This document shows positions 1 to 8,170 of a stretch of DNA of 27,961 nucleotides, piece by piece. The DNA lies in contig JAGPVU010000189.1 in NCBI GenBank assembly GCA_018066825.1, positions 1 through 27,961 of the forward strand, given 5' to 3'. The stretch comes from Cycloclasticus sp. Lineage in GTDB: Bacteria > Pseudomonadota > Gammaproteobacteria > Methylococcales > Cycloclasticaceae. Numbering within the stretch: the stretch's first letter is position 1; each line of letters starts with the position of its first letter. The notes under the pieces are model-generated. The model worked only from the letters and a program-made list of their open reading frames with translations, searched no databases and was not told the DNA's origin. Both the position numbers and the translations under genes were made by a program.

Positions 1-1487
1 ACCAAATAGCCACTGCCGTCTTCAGCTAGGTTATCATGCGCTTTCTTTTTAAACTCTTCCAGTTTTTGTGGATCGGCGGCACTCACCCACCTCGCCGTTG
101 CGATAGGGGCATTATCGTACACGCATTCAACGTTATACTCATTTTTAAGCCGATGCGCGGTCACCTCAAACTGCAACACGCCAACCGCACCTAAAATTAA
201 ATTATTGTTTTTCATCGGCTTAAACAACTGGGTTGCCCCTTCTTCGGTAAGCTGTTGCAAGCCTTTTTGCAAGGCTTTCATGCGTAATGGATCTTTTAAA
301 ACCGCGCGTCGGAACAGCTCCGGGGCAAAGTAAGGTATGCCACCAAACTTTAGTTTTTCTCCCTGCGTAAAGGTATCGCCTACTTGTATGGTGCCATGAT
401 TATGCAGGCCTATAATATCGCCGGCGAAGGCCTGGCTGACGCTTTTACGGCTGTCTGCTTGAAACGTAATCGCATTGCCCACTTGAATGTTTTTACCCAA
501 ACGCACGTGATTCATTTTCATGCCATGTAAATATTCACCGGAACAAATACGCATAAACGCTATCCGATCTCGATGCGCGGGGTCCATGTTCGCTTGCACT
601 TTAAAAACAAAGCCGGAAAAATTCGCTTCTTCGGGCGCCACCGCCCGCTCCATCGCCTCGCGGGCTTGTGGTTGCGGCGCGTATTCGGCGAATGCGTCTA
701 ATAACTCGCTTACACCAAAGTTATTGACTGCCGAACCAAAAAACACCGGGGTTTGCTTGCCCGCCAAATAAGCGTCAATGTCGAACGGTGTACTTGCTTC
801 TCTGACCAGCTCCAGTTCTTCAAAAAAGCTGTCCGGCTGACTGCCTAACAAGGCTTTTAATTTAGGATCGTCTAAACCTTTAAAAATTTCACCAGTGGCA
901 ATTTTACCGCCGTGTGTCGGGCTAAAAACGTGAACCTCGTCTTTATACAGGTGATATACCCCTTTGAACCCCTTGCCCATACCAATCGGCCAAGTCATCG
1001 GCGCACACTCAATCTTAAGCACAGACTCGACCTCGTCAATTAACTCTAGGGGATCACGTCCCTCACGATCGAGTTTGTTAATAAAGGTAATAATCGGGGT
1101 ATCGCGCAGACGACACACTTCCATCAATTTAATCGTTCGGTCTTCGACCCCTTTGGCACAATCGATCACCATCAGAGCAGAGTCAACAGCAGTAAGGGTT
1201 CGATAGGTATCTTCAGAAAAGTCTTCGTGACCTGGGGTGTCCAGCAAATTCAATAATTTACCGTTGTGCTCAAACTGCATCACCGAGGTGGTCACCGAGA
1301 TGCCTCGTTCTTTTTCCATTTCCATCCAGTCAGACGTAGCGTGACGCGAGGCTTTACGCCCCTTTACCGAACCCGCCATTTGAATTGCACCACCAAATAA
1401 CAACAATTTTTCTGTTAGTGTGGTTTTACCCGCATCGGGGTGAGAGATGATAGCGAATGTTCTCCGCTTTTTGAATTCACTAGGCAT
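1..1487 (-). CDS. prfC: Peptide chain release factor 3 (RF3), C-terminus cut by window edge
   Basis: A translational GTPase that recycles RF1/RF2 from the ribosome after termination. About 495 codons are visible from an ATG at 1487. The family is usually near 530 residues, so roughly the last 30 are missing. Seen in the protein: P-loop SHPDAGKTT at residues 15-23, the switch I stretch ERGISVTTS at 60-68, G3 DTPGHEDF at 83-90 and G4 NKLD at 137-140. The RF3-specific middle and C-terminal domains follow. No strong Shine-Dalgarno precedes the ATG. It lies 78 bp downstream of rimI on the same strand, with its own possible -10 box between them, so it may be both read through from rimI and transcribed separately. 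The family identification is secure. Confidence 0.96.
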   Translation of the reverse strand, partial: MPSEFKKRRTFAIISHPDAGKTTLTEKLLLFGGAIQMAGSVKGRKASRHATSDWMEMEKERGISVTTSVMQFEHNGKLLNLLDTPGHEDFSEDTYRTLTAVDSALMVIDCAKGVEDRTIKLMEVCRLRDTPIITFINKLDREGRDPLELIDEVESVLKIECAPMTWPIGMGKGFKGVYHLYKDEVHVFSPTHGGKIATGEIFKGLDDPKLKALLGSQPDSFFEELELVREASTPFDIDAYLAGKQTPVFFGSAVNNFGVSELLDAFAEYAPQPQAREAMERAVAPEEANFSGFVFKVQANMDPAHRDRIAFMRICSGEYLHGMKMNHVRLGKNIQVGNAITFQADSRKSVSQAFAGDIIGLHNHGTIQVGDTFTQGEKLKFGGIPYFAPELFRRAVLKDPLRMKALQKGLQQLTEEGATQLFKPMKNNNLILGAVGVLQFEVTAHRLKNEYNVECVYDNAPIATARWVSAADPQKLEEFKKKAHDNLAEDGSGYL

Positions 1488-1515
1488 GGTTTTATTTGTG
1501 TAGAGTAAGGCACTT

Positions 1516-1521
1516 ATTATA
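1516..1521 (-). promoter_or_regulatory. Possible -10 box for prfC
   Basis: The minus strand reads TATAAT, a perfect sigma-70 -10 hexamer, 28 bases before the prfC ATG. No good -35 match lies 16-18 bases upstream (GCGAAT at 17), so it would be a weak or activator-dependent promoter. Confidence 0.4.
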
Positions 1522-1565
1522 CGCCAGCGCCCTAAAGTATTCGCCCATCACGATGACAAATTCGC

Positions 1566-2069
1566 TTAAATTACCGTTGGATTCAAATCGATAGAATAAA
1601 CCAGCGCGTCTTCTCTACCGTCGCCGGCTGGGTAATAGTTTTTACGTTTACCAATTTGTGCAAAACCGAGCCCTTCATACAATGTCACCGCACGCTTGTT
1701 TGAAGGCCGCACTTCCAAAAACATACGCTCTGCCTTCTTGCCTTTTGCCACCTTAAATAATTGTTGCAAAAAGTGGCAGCCGAACCCTTGGCCTTGCTGA
1801 TTAGGGTTAATACAAATATTTAACACGTGAGCCTCACCTACAGCTATGGATAAAATCGCGTAACCAATCAACTCACCTTCATACATTAAGCCCCAGCTAG
1901 AATAGTGCATCGCTAAGCAGTCCTTAAATATCTGCTCACTCCAAGGGAAATCGTACACCCGCCCTTCAATAATTAAAACCTGCGGTAAGTCTTTGCTCTT
2001 TAAAGGCTTTATTTGTAAGCCCGATTGTTTTGACGAAAAGGCCGTCTTTACTTTGTCCAATAGGCTCAT
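1566..2069 (-). CDS. rimI: Ribosomal protein S18 alanine N-acetyltransferase
   Basis: A GNAT-fold enzyme that acetylates the N-terminal alanine of ribosomal protein S18 using acetyl-CoA. The 167-residue protein carries the acetyl-CoA pyrophosphate loop QQGQGFG at 91-97. It also has the RimI signature LEVRPSN...LYEGLGF, with E119 and Y131 matching the catalytic Glu and Tyr of E. coli RimI. The C-terminus ends in the typical DALVYSIDL. It is about 19 residues longer than E. coli RimI because of an N-terminal extension (about 1-18). The ATG directly follows the TAA of the upstream gene (TAAATG), which indicates translational coupling. The assignment is firm; the extension has no evident function. 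Confidence 0.93.
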   Translation of the reverse strand: MSLLDKVKTAFSSKQSGLQIKPLKSKDLPQVLIIEGRVYDFPWSEQIFKDCLAMHYSSWGLMYEGELIGYAILSIAVGEAHVLNICINPNQQGQGFGCHFLQQLFKVAKGKKAERMFLEVRPSNKRAVTLYEGLGFAQIGKRKNYYPAGDGREDALVYSIDLNPTVI

Positions 2070-2720
2070 TTACAAGCTACCTGCTTTAGCTAATTGGACA
2101 TCCTCCCAAACTAATCTTTTTAGCTGAGGATCTTTGAGCGTATCATCAGGATGGTACGTCACGACGACCGGAACAACCGTATCTAGCACGTGTAACACAT
2201 GGCTTTGGTCTTTTCCCCTAAGTTGCTCAAGCTGTTTATCCGTGGCCAACAAGCTCTGCGCCGCCAACTCACCCAGCACTAAAATCAAACTCGGCTGAAG
2301 CAACTCAATCTGACGCAGTAAATACGGCTGGCAATTCAAACATTCGTTAAGCGTTGTTGAGCGCGAAATATCGACACATTTAATACTGCTCGTTAAATAG
2401 CTGGACTCTAAATTTTGCTCAACCGCCGATAAGATGTCCGTCAACAACTGCGCACTCGCCGTCGACTGCTGAACCGGCCTGTCAGCAATTAACACCCATG
2501 GACGGGCTTTTGGTCGCCCCATTGAGAACGACCTTGTACTTTCGTTTACATACGCTTCGCAGCGACGGCAGTCTGCAACCATTGAACTGAGCTGATCAAG
2601 GTCCATCGCCTCGAGTGCTAGCGGCGCTTGCTGCACGCTAATCTCGGCCGCTCTTTCTTGCCAGACTTGCACACCCATGGTCTGCAAGTACTGTTGTCGC
2701 AAAAGGTTATTACTCGGCAT
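2070..2720 (-). CDS. Uracil-DNA-glycosylase-fold protein (family 4-like, degenerate), candidate psi-like subunit
   Basis: A 216-residue protein resembling family 4 uracil-DNA glycosylases. The four cysteines that bind a 4Fe-4S cluster in that family appear to be present: C51, C54, C115 and C130, with the family-like KC...C-x-PYL spacing. There is an extra C127. A hydrophobic core LILVLGELAAQSLL (about 145-158) and a TYHP motif (188-191) also match. The glycosylase motif A (GEAPG) is absent, replaced by ADRPVQQ at 79-85, so uracil excision is doubtful. The start lies 11 bp inside pssA and the stop abuts rimI. In E. coli the gene just before rimI is holD (polymerase III psi), so a role in replication is possible. 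That role is inference; only the fold resemblance is read from the sequence. Confidence 0.7.
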   Translation of the reverse strand: MPSNNLLRQQYLQTMGVQVWQERAAEISVQQAPLALEAMDLDQLSSMVADCRRCEAYVNESTRSFSMGRPKARPWVLIADRPVQQSTASAQLLTDILSAVEQNLESSYLTSSIKCVDISRSTTLNECLNCQPYLLRQIELLQPSLILVLGELAAQSLLATDKQLEQLRGKDQSHVLHVLDTVVPVVVTYHPDDTLKDPQLKRLVWEDVQLAKAGSL

Positions 2721-3465
2721 CGCTCGGCAGGGTGTTTTTCTCTCGTCTTGATCGGCGTAACAGATTGGCCGTTAGCACCAAGCCAGACACGGCATAAATT
2801 AAAAACATGCTAAATAAAATCAGTGGTGGTGCAACATAAATAATCGCTAGCACCAGCATCACAATAACAGCCACAACAAAAGGCACCTTGCCGCTAAAGT
2901 TGAGCTCTTTAAAGCTGTGGTAACGAATATTACTGACCATTAATAAACCAGACACAAGTGTCACCAATAACATCCCATAAGCGGCGCTATCACCAGAGAT
3001 CCCGTTATCGACCATCACCCAAATAAACCCCGCCATCAACGCCGCGGCGGCTGGACTAGGCAAGCCCTGAAAATACCGCTTATCGGCGACCCCATGTTGT
3101 ACATTAAAGCGGGCTAAACGGAGCGCGCCACAGGTGGCGTACACAAACGCCGCAATCCACCCCAACTTACCCAGTGATGCCAGTCCCCAGGCATAAGCGA
3201 CTAAGCCCGGTGCCAAGCCAAACGATACCAAGTCTGCCAAACTGTCGTACTGGGCACCAAACTCGCTTTGCGTATTCGTCATTCGCGCTACCCTACCATC
3301 TAAACCGTCTAGCACCATCGCTATAAATATAGCAATCGCAGCGGCTTCAAAATGACCATTTATCGCTCCCGTAGCTGCGTAAAAGCCAGCGAAAAGCGCA
3401 CTGGTGGTAAATAAATTAGGCAATAAATAGATGCCGCGAGAACGCGGTTTAGTGGGTTGATCCAT
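2710..3465 (-). CDS. pssA: CDP-diacylglycerol--serine O-phosphatidyltransferase
   Basis: An integral membrane enzyme making phosphatidylserine from CDP-diacylglycerol and L-serine, the route to phosphatidylethanolamine. The 251-residue protein has the CDP-alcohol phosphotransferase signature with D53, D56-G57, A60-R61, G70, D74 and D78 all present. Several hydrophobic helices follow, and a basic tail (LLRRSRREK) ends the protein. This is the type II (membrane) form. I chose the ATG at 3465, preceded by GGAAG at a suitable distance. An in-frame TTG at 3525 would begin inside the ilvC terminator and is unlikely. Its 3' end overlaps the next gene by 11 bp, so pssA, the UDG-fold gene and rimI form one operon. 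Confidence 0.94.
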   Translation of the reverse strand: MDQPTKPRSRGIYLLPNLFTTSALFAGFYAATGAINGHFEAAAIAIFIAMVLDGLDGRVARMTNTQSEFGAQYDSLADLVSFGLAPGLVAYAWGLASLGKLGWIAAFVYATCGALRLARFNVQHGVADKRYFQGLPSPAAAALMAGFIWVMVDNGISGDSAAYGMLLVTLVSGLLMVSNIRYHSFKELNFSGKVPFVVAVIVMLVLAIIYVAPPLILFSMFLIYAVSGLVLTANLLRRSRREKNTLPSDAE

Positions 3466-3494
3466 ACGCAGAGCTTCCAAATAAATAAAATTCA

Positions 3495-3500
3495 AGTATA
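3495..3500 (-). promoter_or_regulatory. Possible -10 box for pssA
   Basis: The minus strand reads TATACT 30 bases before the pssA ATG. TTGCTC lies upstream with a long 19-base spacer, so the -35 is weak. A promoter is expected here because a strong terminator closes the ilv operon just upstream. A short inverted repeat (CTCAG/CTGAG, + strand 3503-3516) lies between the two boxes. Confidence 0.35.
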
Positions 3501-3523
3501 ACTCAGCAAACTGAGCTAAGAGC

Positions 3524-3552
3524 AAAAAAAACGGCCGTTAAAACGGCCGTTT
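3524..3552 (-). terminator. Rho-independent terminator of the ilvINC operon
   Basis: Two near-adjacent copies of an ACGGCCGT core form an inverted repeat (3529-3539 with 3542-3552). On the minus strand it is followed by seven T residues. It starts 21 bp past the ilvC stop. The T run lies only on the minus-strand exit side, so it acts on ilvC transcripts. Confidence 0.88.
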
Positions 3553-3573
3553 ATCACAAATTACGATTAACAC

Positions 3574-4590
3574 TTAGTTTTTCGTTTTGTCCACTAAGGC
3601 GTTGGCTGTAATCCAAGGCATCATTTCACGCAATTTTCCACCGACTTGCTCAATTTGGTGGGCTGCATTATTTCTGCGATTTGCCGTCATGGATGGGTAG
3701 TTACTCGCCCCTTCTAAAATAAACTGTTTTGCGTATTCACCGTTTTGGATGTTTTTCAGCGTTTCACGCATTGCTTCGCGCGATTGCTCATTGATTATTT
3801 TTTTACCCGTTACATACTCACCATACTCTGCATTATTTGAGATGGAGTAGTTCATATTGGCAATACCGCCTTCATACATCAAATCAACAATCAATTTCAG
3901 TTCGTGCAAACATTCAAAGTAGGCCATTTCTGGTGCATAACCGCCTTCAACCAATGTTTCAAAACCCATTTTGACGAGTTCAACAGCGCCACCACATAAA
4001 ACCGCTTGCTCACCAAAAAGATCTGTTTCTGTTTCGTCTTTAAAGGTTGTTTCAATAATCCCTGTACGGCCACCACCAATCGCCGACGCATATGAAAGCG
4101 CAACGTTTTTAGCATTGCCAGAGGCATCTTGGAAAATAGCGATCAAATCAGGTATACCACCGCCATTTTTAAACTCGTTACGTACGGTATGGCCCGGTGC
4201 TTTAGGTGCGATCATGACAACATCTAAATCAGCGCGAGGAACAACCTGGTTGTAATGAATTGAAAAACCATGGGCAAAGGCCAACGTCGAACCTTTCTTT
4301 AGATTGGGTTCAATTTCGTTCGCATATAGCTGAGCTTGAAACTCATCAGGGGTCAAAATCATCACTAGATCGGCACTGGCTACCGCTTCTGGAACCTCTT
4401 TAACCGTTAAGCCGGCCGCTTCTGCTTTAGCGACTGACGACGAACTGGCTCTTAAGCCAACAACCACATTAACACCTGACTCTTTTAGGTTGTTAGCGTG
4501 CGCGTGGCCTTGCGAGCCATAACCGATAACGGCTACCGTCATCCCTTGAATAATTGAAAGATCAGCGTCTTTATCGTAGTAAATGTTCAT
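3574..4590 (-). CDS. ilvC: Ketol-acid reductoisomerase, class I
   Basis: Converts acetolactate or acetohydroxybutyrate to dihydroxy acids with NADPH and Mg2+, the second common step of valine, leucine and isoleucine synthesis. The 338-residue length fits the short class I form. It has the Rossmann motif GYGSQGHAHANNL starting at residue 23 and the metal-binding stretch TDLFGEQAVLCGG near 189-201. The ATG is preceded by an AAGGAA-type ribosome site. It follows ilvN by 60 bp on the same strand and is closed by a strong terminator. Identification is certain at family level. Confidence 0.97.
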   Translation of the reverse strand: MNIYYDKDADLSIIQGMTVAVIGYGSQGHAHANNLKESGVNVVVGLRASSSSVAKAEAAGLTVKEVPEAVASADLVMILTPDEFQAQLYANEIEPNLKKGSTLAFAHGFSIHYNQVVPRADLDVVMIAPKAPGHTVRNEFKNGGGIPDLIAIFQDASGNAKNVALSYASAIGGGRTGIIETTFKDETETDLFGEQAVLCGGAVELVKMGFETLVEGGYAPEMAYFECLHELKLIVDLMYEGGIANMNYSISNNAEYGEYVTGKKIINEQSREAMRETLKNIQNGEYAKQFILEGASNYPSMTANRRNNAAHQIEQVGGKLREMMPWITANALVDKTKN

Positions 4591-4621
4591 TTTTTTCCTT
4601 AAGTTTTATTAAAATTTGATC

Positions 4622-4639
4622 GCTCGGCATGCGCCAAGC
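4622..4639 (-). repeat. Intercistronic hairpin between ilvN and ilvC
   Basis: On the minus strand GCTTGGC and GCCGAGC pair over seven positions, one of them G-U in RNA, around a four-base loop. No T run follows directly, so it is not a full terminator. It could stabilise or process the ilvIN-ilvC message. Confidence 0.4.
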
Positions 4640-4650
4640 ATCGGCCAATA

Positions 4651-5145
4651 TTATAGCGTTAACGCCCTTTCACCCCGTGAAAGGCCAATAACACCGGTAC
4701 GGACCACTTCTATCACGTCGTCCTGCATGTCTTGCAAAAAGTCATCTAGCCAAGCATTTTCACCCGACAGTTCTACAATTAAATAACCGTCTGTCTCATC
4801 TGCAATACGCGCCAATGTATCGCTATCCAAGGCCTCAATTCGTTGCACCATAGCAGCACTTTTTTTCACCTTCACTAAGGCAAGTTCACGTTCCAGTGAG
4901 AAAGACTCTGACAAATCGATTAATTTGACGACATCAACCAACTTATTCAGTTGCTTTTTAATTTGCTCGATCGTCTCTTCGCTACCGATCGTCACTAAGG
5001 TTAGCCGAGACAACGACTCATCTAATGTAGGCGCCACAGTTAACGATTCAATATTATACGCCCTAGCCGAAAAAAGCCCTGCCACGCGTGACAGTGCGCC
5101 CGACTCGTTTTCCAATAACACGGAAATGATGTGCTGGCGACTCAT
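4651..5145 (-). CDS. ilvN: Acetolactate synthase small (regulatory) subunit
   Basis: The regulatory partner of the acetolactate synthase catalytic subunit; it binds valine for feedback inhibition. The 164-residue protein starts with an ACT domain (HIISVLLENESGALSRVAGLFSARAYNIESL, about 5-35), then the C-terminal domain typical of IlvN/IlvH. Its ATG overlaps the TGA of the upstream large-subunit gene by four bases (ATGA), the usual sign of coupled synthesis of two subunits. It resembles IlvH/IlvN of Pseudomonas-type bacteria; both names are in use for this gene. Confidence 0.96.
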   Translation of the reverse strand: MSRQHIISVLLENESGALSRVAGLFSARAYNIESLTVAPTLDESLSRLTLVTIGSEETIEQIKKQLNKLVDVVKLIDLSESFSLERELALVKVKKSAAMVQRIEALDSDTLARIADETDGYLIVELSGENAWLDDFLQDMQDDVIEVVRTGVIGLSRGERALTL

Positions 5146-6875
5146 GCTAAGATCCTTTTGTATATTGAATTAGGCGCCATCACCATATCGTTATGCGCTT
5201 TGCCTGCTTCAATCATTGGGTACACGTTTTCTTCTCTATCGGTTAAAAAGTCTAAAAACACGGTGCGATCTTTCATCGCAAAGGCTTCTCTTAACGCCGG
5301 CTCAACGTCTTCTTTTTTAGTGATCTGCATACCGACATGGCCATAGGCCTCAGCTAACTTTTTAAAATCAGGCAAGGCTTCCATATAGGAATGGGAGTAA
5401 CGGCTTTTATAGGTAAACTCTTGCCACTGACGCACCATGCCAAGGTAACCGTTATTTAGATTAATAATTTTAACCGGCGTATCGTATTGCAACATGGTCG
5501 ACAGCTCTTGTAGACACATTTGAATGCTACCTTCACCGGTTACGCACGCTACATCGGCCTCTGGGTGGGCAAATTTAACACCCATTGCCGCAGGCAGTCC
5601 AAAACCCATGGTGCCAAGACCGCCTGAATTAATCCAGCGGCGCGGTTTATCAAACGGATAAAATTGCGCGGCAAACATTTGGTGTTGACCCACATCTGAG
5701 GTCACAAACGCCTCACCTTTGGTCACCTGATATAACTGCTCAATAACGTATTGTGGCTTAATTGTGCCGCTGTTTTTATCGTACGCCATGCAATCGACCG
5801 CACGCCAGTCTTCAATCTGCTTCCACCAATCTGCGATTCGAGCCCGATCAAAGGTTTCGCCCAAGCTTTTTAACTGCGCCAACATATCCAACAAAATTGG
5901 CTTAACTTGGCCAACAATGGGTACATCAACGGTAATCGTTTTAGAAATCGACGCCGGGTCTACATCAATGTGAATAATTTTTGCGTGAGGGCAGAATTCG
6001 GCAATTTTCCCTGTTACCCGGTCATCAAAACGCGCACCAATCGCAATAATTAAGTCACTGTCGTGCATCGCCATATTGGCTTCGTAGGTGCCGTGCATGC
6101 CGAGCATGCCAATTGACTGTGGATCGGTGCCAGGAAATGCGCCCAAGCCCATCAAAGTTTGAGTAACGGGGAAGTTTAGCGTACGGCATAGTTCGCGTAA
6201 TTCATTGCTTGCTTCACCCAGTATAACGCCACCACCGCTGTAGATAACCGGTCGCTTGGCTTCTTTAATTAGTTTGATCGCTTTTATTGTTTGGCCTATA
6301 TCGCCGCTAACCACCGGTGTGTACGAACGCATCGTGACTTTAGATGGGTAGTGATACGGCACCTTAATGCTCGGGTCAGTTATATCTTTGGGGATATCAA
6401 CAACCACAGGGCCAGGTCGGCCAGAAGTCGCTAAGTAAAACGCTTTTTTCATCGTCTCGGCGATATCAGCCACATCCTTCACTAGAAAGTTATGTTTGAC
6501 GCAAGGGCGAGTAATACCCACCGTATCCACTTCTTGAAATGCATCAGTACCAATCACTGGTCTTGGCACTTGACCGGTAATAACGACTAATGGAATCGAA
6601 TCCATATACGCCGTTGCAATACCTGTTACCGCATTAGTTGCACCTGGGCCTGACGTTACCAAAACAACCCCTGGCTTACCAGACGAGCGAGCGTAACCAT
6701 CTGCCGCGTGGGTCGCGCCTTGTTCATGACGGACGAGCACGTGCTTGACATCTTCCTGCTTAAAAATAGCATCATATATATGCAGGACGCACCCACCAGG
6801 GTACCCAAATACGTATTCAACCCCTTCATCTTTCAAGGATTGGATGACGATTTCACCGCCACTTAACTCCACCAT
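5142..6875 (-). CDS. ilvI: Acetolactate synthase large (catalytic) subunit
   Basis: A thiamine-diphosphate enzyme condensing pyruvate with pyruvate or 2-oxobutyrate, the committed step of branched-chain amino acid synthesis. It has 577 residues counted from the ATG at 6875, which is preceded by GGAG a few bases upstream. Seen in order: N-terminal pyrimidine-binding domain with the catalytic glutamate E51 in RHEQGATHAADGYAR, a central FAD-type domain, and a C-terminal TPP-binding motif running from GEGSIQM to NLNNGYLGM. The motif has Glu where the textbook GDG has Asp. An in-frame TTG at 6974 would add 33 residues but overlaps the likely -35 box. It overlaps ilvN by four bases. No leader peptide rich in Ile, Leu or Val codons was found, so classical attenuation is not evident. 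Confidence 0.96.
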   Translation of the reverse strand: MVELSGGEIVIQSLKDEGVEYVFGYPGGCVLHIYDAIFKQEDVKHVLVRHEQGATHAADGYARSSGKPGVVLVTSGPGATNAVTGIATAYMDSIPLVVITGQVPRPVIGTDAFQEVDTVGITRPCVKHNFLVKDVADIAETMKKAFYLATSGRPGPVVVDIPKDITDPSIKVPYHYPSKVTMRSYTPVVSGDIGQTIKAIKLIKEAKRPVIYSGGGVILGEASNELRELCRTLNFPVTQTLMGLGAFPGTDPQSIGMLGMHGTYEANMAMHDSDLIIAIGARFDDRVTGKIAEFCPHAKIIHIDVDPASISKTITVDVPIVGQVKPILLDMLAQLKSLGETFDRARIADWWKQIEDWRAVDCMAYDKNSGTIKPQYVIEQLYQVTKGEAFVTSDVGQHQMFAAQFYPFDKPRRWINSGGLGTMGFGLPAAMGVKFAHPEADVACVTGEGSIQMCLQELSTMLQYDTPVKIINLNNGYLGMVRQWQEFTYKSRYSHSYMEALPDFKKLAEAYGHVGMQITKKEDVEPALREAFAMKDRTVFLDFLTDREENVYPMIEAGKAHNDMVMAPNSIYKRILA

Positions 6876-6945
6876 TACACTCCGAAATTTAAGAAAAACA
6901 TTTAATAACAAACTATTTTGATTGCACCGCACAATCGAACTGGAC

Positions 6946-6974
6946 AAAATACTAATTTTCTCGACTGGGGTCAA
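6946..6974 (-). promoter_or_regulatory. Sigma-70 promoter of the ilvINC operon
   Basis: On the minus strand, TTGACC (6974-6969) and TATTTT (6951-6946) are separated by exactly 17 bases, 71 bases before the ilvI ATG. The predicted leader is about 65 nt. It includes a small inverted repeat, GATTG/CAATC, at 6920-6936. Confidence 0.6.
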
Positions 6975-7000
6975 GGGCTTTCATAAATCAATAGCTACTA

Positions 7001-7006
7001 TATACT
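7001..7006 (+). promoter_or_regulatory. Possible -10 box for the DUF4124 gene
   Basis: TATACT lies 45 bases before the DUF4124 ATG. The -35 region 17 bases upstream (CTTTCA) is a poor match. The site lies back to back with the ilvI promoter. Confidence 0.3.
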
Positions 7007-7050
7007 ACCAACATTAGCGTCAAAAACGCATAAGCCAACAGGGAGTTACT

Positions 7051-7497
7051 ATGTTTCGTTGCTTGATTTTTTGCTTTATATTTTTTCTCAGCAGTAACGC
7101 CTTAGCTGCCATCTACAAATGGACCGATGATCAAGGCAACACCTCCTATGGTCAGACACCACCACGCGATAAAAGCCTTAAACTCGAAAAACTGAACACC
7201 AAGCGCAGCCCCTCTGTTCCCGTCGATCGCTTAAAGAGTTTGCAAGATAGCGCTAACGAAATTGCCAAATCGAATGCAGAGCGCGCTGCTGCCAATAACA
7301 AAGCGGCTGAACTCGTGCGAGAAAAGCAACGTATCGCAAAAGAGTGCAGCCAGGCAAAACAGGCACTCGCGGCGTTAGACCTTGGTGGCAATCGTCTGTA
7401 CAAGGATTCGGAGGGAAACTACTCTCGTCTGACTCAAGAAGACAAGTCGCAGCAACGGCAAAGCTTAAGCCTCGCTATCGAAGAAACCTGTCATTAA
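7051..7497 (+). CDS. Secreted DUF4124-domain protein
   Basis: A 148-residue protein of unknown function. A signal peptide (about 1-19, hydrophobic FCFIFFLSSNALAA) is followed by a DUF4124 domain, IYKWTDDQGNTSYGQTPP, at about 21-38. The rest is a charged Lys/Ala/Glu-rich region (about 50-110) with coiled-coil character. Two late cysteines (in KECSQ and the terminal ETCH) could form a disulfide. A GGGAG ribosome site lies 7 bases before the ATG. It stands alone between the divergent ilv operon and the convergent dsbA. DUF4124 proteins are common in periplasms of gammaproteobacteria; no specific role can be read here. Confidence 0.85.
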   Translation: MFRCLIFCFIFFLSSNALAAIYKWTDDQGNTSYGQTPPRDKSLKLEKLNTKRSPSVPVDRLKSLQDSANEIAKSNAERAAANNKAAELVREKQRIAKECSQAKQALAALDLGGNRLYKDSEGNYSRLTQEDKSQQRQSLSLAIEETCH

Positions 7498-7511
7498 TCC
7501 CTCTTCGCTCT

Positions 7512-8147
7512 TTACTGCTTAGCTTTTCTTTCTTTTGCGAGCAGGAAATCGATTATTTTTATCATATTCCCGTAGCTCTTAGCCATTGCTCCGGTGATCA
7601 AATACTTCCCTTCAACCACAACGGCAGGCACGCCTGTAATACCATATCGCTTAACCATCTCTTTAGACCGTGCGATTTTGGTGTTAACGACAAATGAATG
7701 ATAGGTTTTTTCGAACAACGCTTCATCGATACCGTACTTTGCGTAAAATTTGGCTAGTTTTTCTACGGTATTAAACGTTTTATGCTCAACGTGCATGGCA
7801 TGAAACAAATCATCGTGCGACACCTCTAATACATCTAAAATATCCGCGGCAAAATACGCCCGCGCGTGCATTTCCCAGGTTGCATTAAACACCGCCGGCA
7901 AACGATAAAAGTTAACGTCTGCGGGGGCATTTTTGGCCCATGGCCCTAAGGTCGGTTCAAAGTGATGGCAATGCGGGCAGCCATACCAAAACACTTCCAC
8001 CACCTCTAGACGATCAGGATCATCGGTAGGCTGTACGGGTTTAATGAGCTGAAAATCAATACCCTCATCATAATCTACTGCTTCTGAATAAGCCGTACCA
8101 ACATACATCGTCAAACAAGCAACCAATAATACTAATAATTTACGCAT
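7512..8147 (-). CDS. dsbA: Thiol:disulfide interchange protein DsbA
   Basis: A periplasmic oxidase that introduces disulfides into secreted proteins. The 211-residue protein has a signal peptide (about 1-21), a thioredoxin fold with active site C57-P-H-C60 and a cis-proline loop (GITGVPAVVV). The CPHC dipeptide is the one in E. coli DsbA. I chose the ATG at 8147 because AGGAG sits six bases before it. An in-frame TTG at 8162 precedes that ribosome site and is unlikely. It is the last gene of the cytochrome c block, 23 bp after ccsB, which suits a role in handling cysteine thiols of apocytochromes as well as general disulfide formation. Confidence 0.95.
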   Translation of the reverse strand: MRKLLVLLVACLTMYVGTAYSEAVDYDEGIDFQLIKPVQPTDDPDRLEVVEVFWYGCPHCHHFEPTLGPWAKNAPADVNFYRLPAVFNATWEMHARAYFAADILDVLEVSHDDLFHAMHVEHKTFNTVEKLAKFYAKYGIDEALFEKTYHSFVVNTKIARSKEMVKRYGITGVPAVVVEGKYLITGAMAKSYGNMIKIIDFLLAKERKAKQ

Positions 8148-8170
8148 GCGCTTCTCCTGCAAAAAATAAT

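Noticed and set aside
520..1206. Plus-strand open frames of 80-83 codons
   Set aside because: They are antisense to the clearly coding prfC gene and have no ribosome site or domain.
3466..3525. Longer pssA starting at TTG 3525
   Set aside because: It would start inside the ilvC terminator; the ATG at 3465 has a GGAAG site and fits the family.
6875..6901. Eight-codon upstream frame (MFFLNFGV) whose TAA overlaps the ilvI ATG, a possible leader peptide
   Set aside because: It lacks a ribosome site and has only one Leu and one Val codon, with no terminator/antiterminator stems around it; most likely chance.
6873..6974. Longer ilvI starting at TTG 6974
   Set aside because: The 33 extra residues are unlike the family, the frame would overlap the -35 box, and the ATG at 6875 has a good GGAG site.
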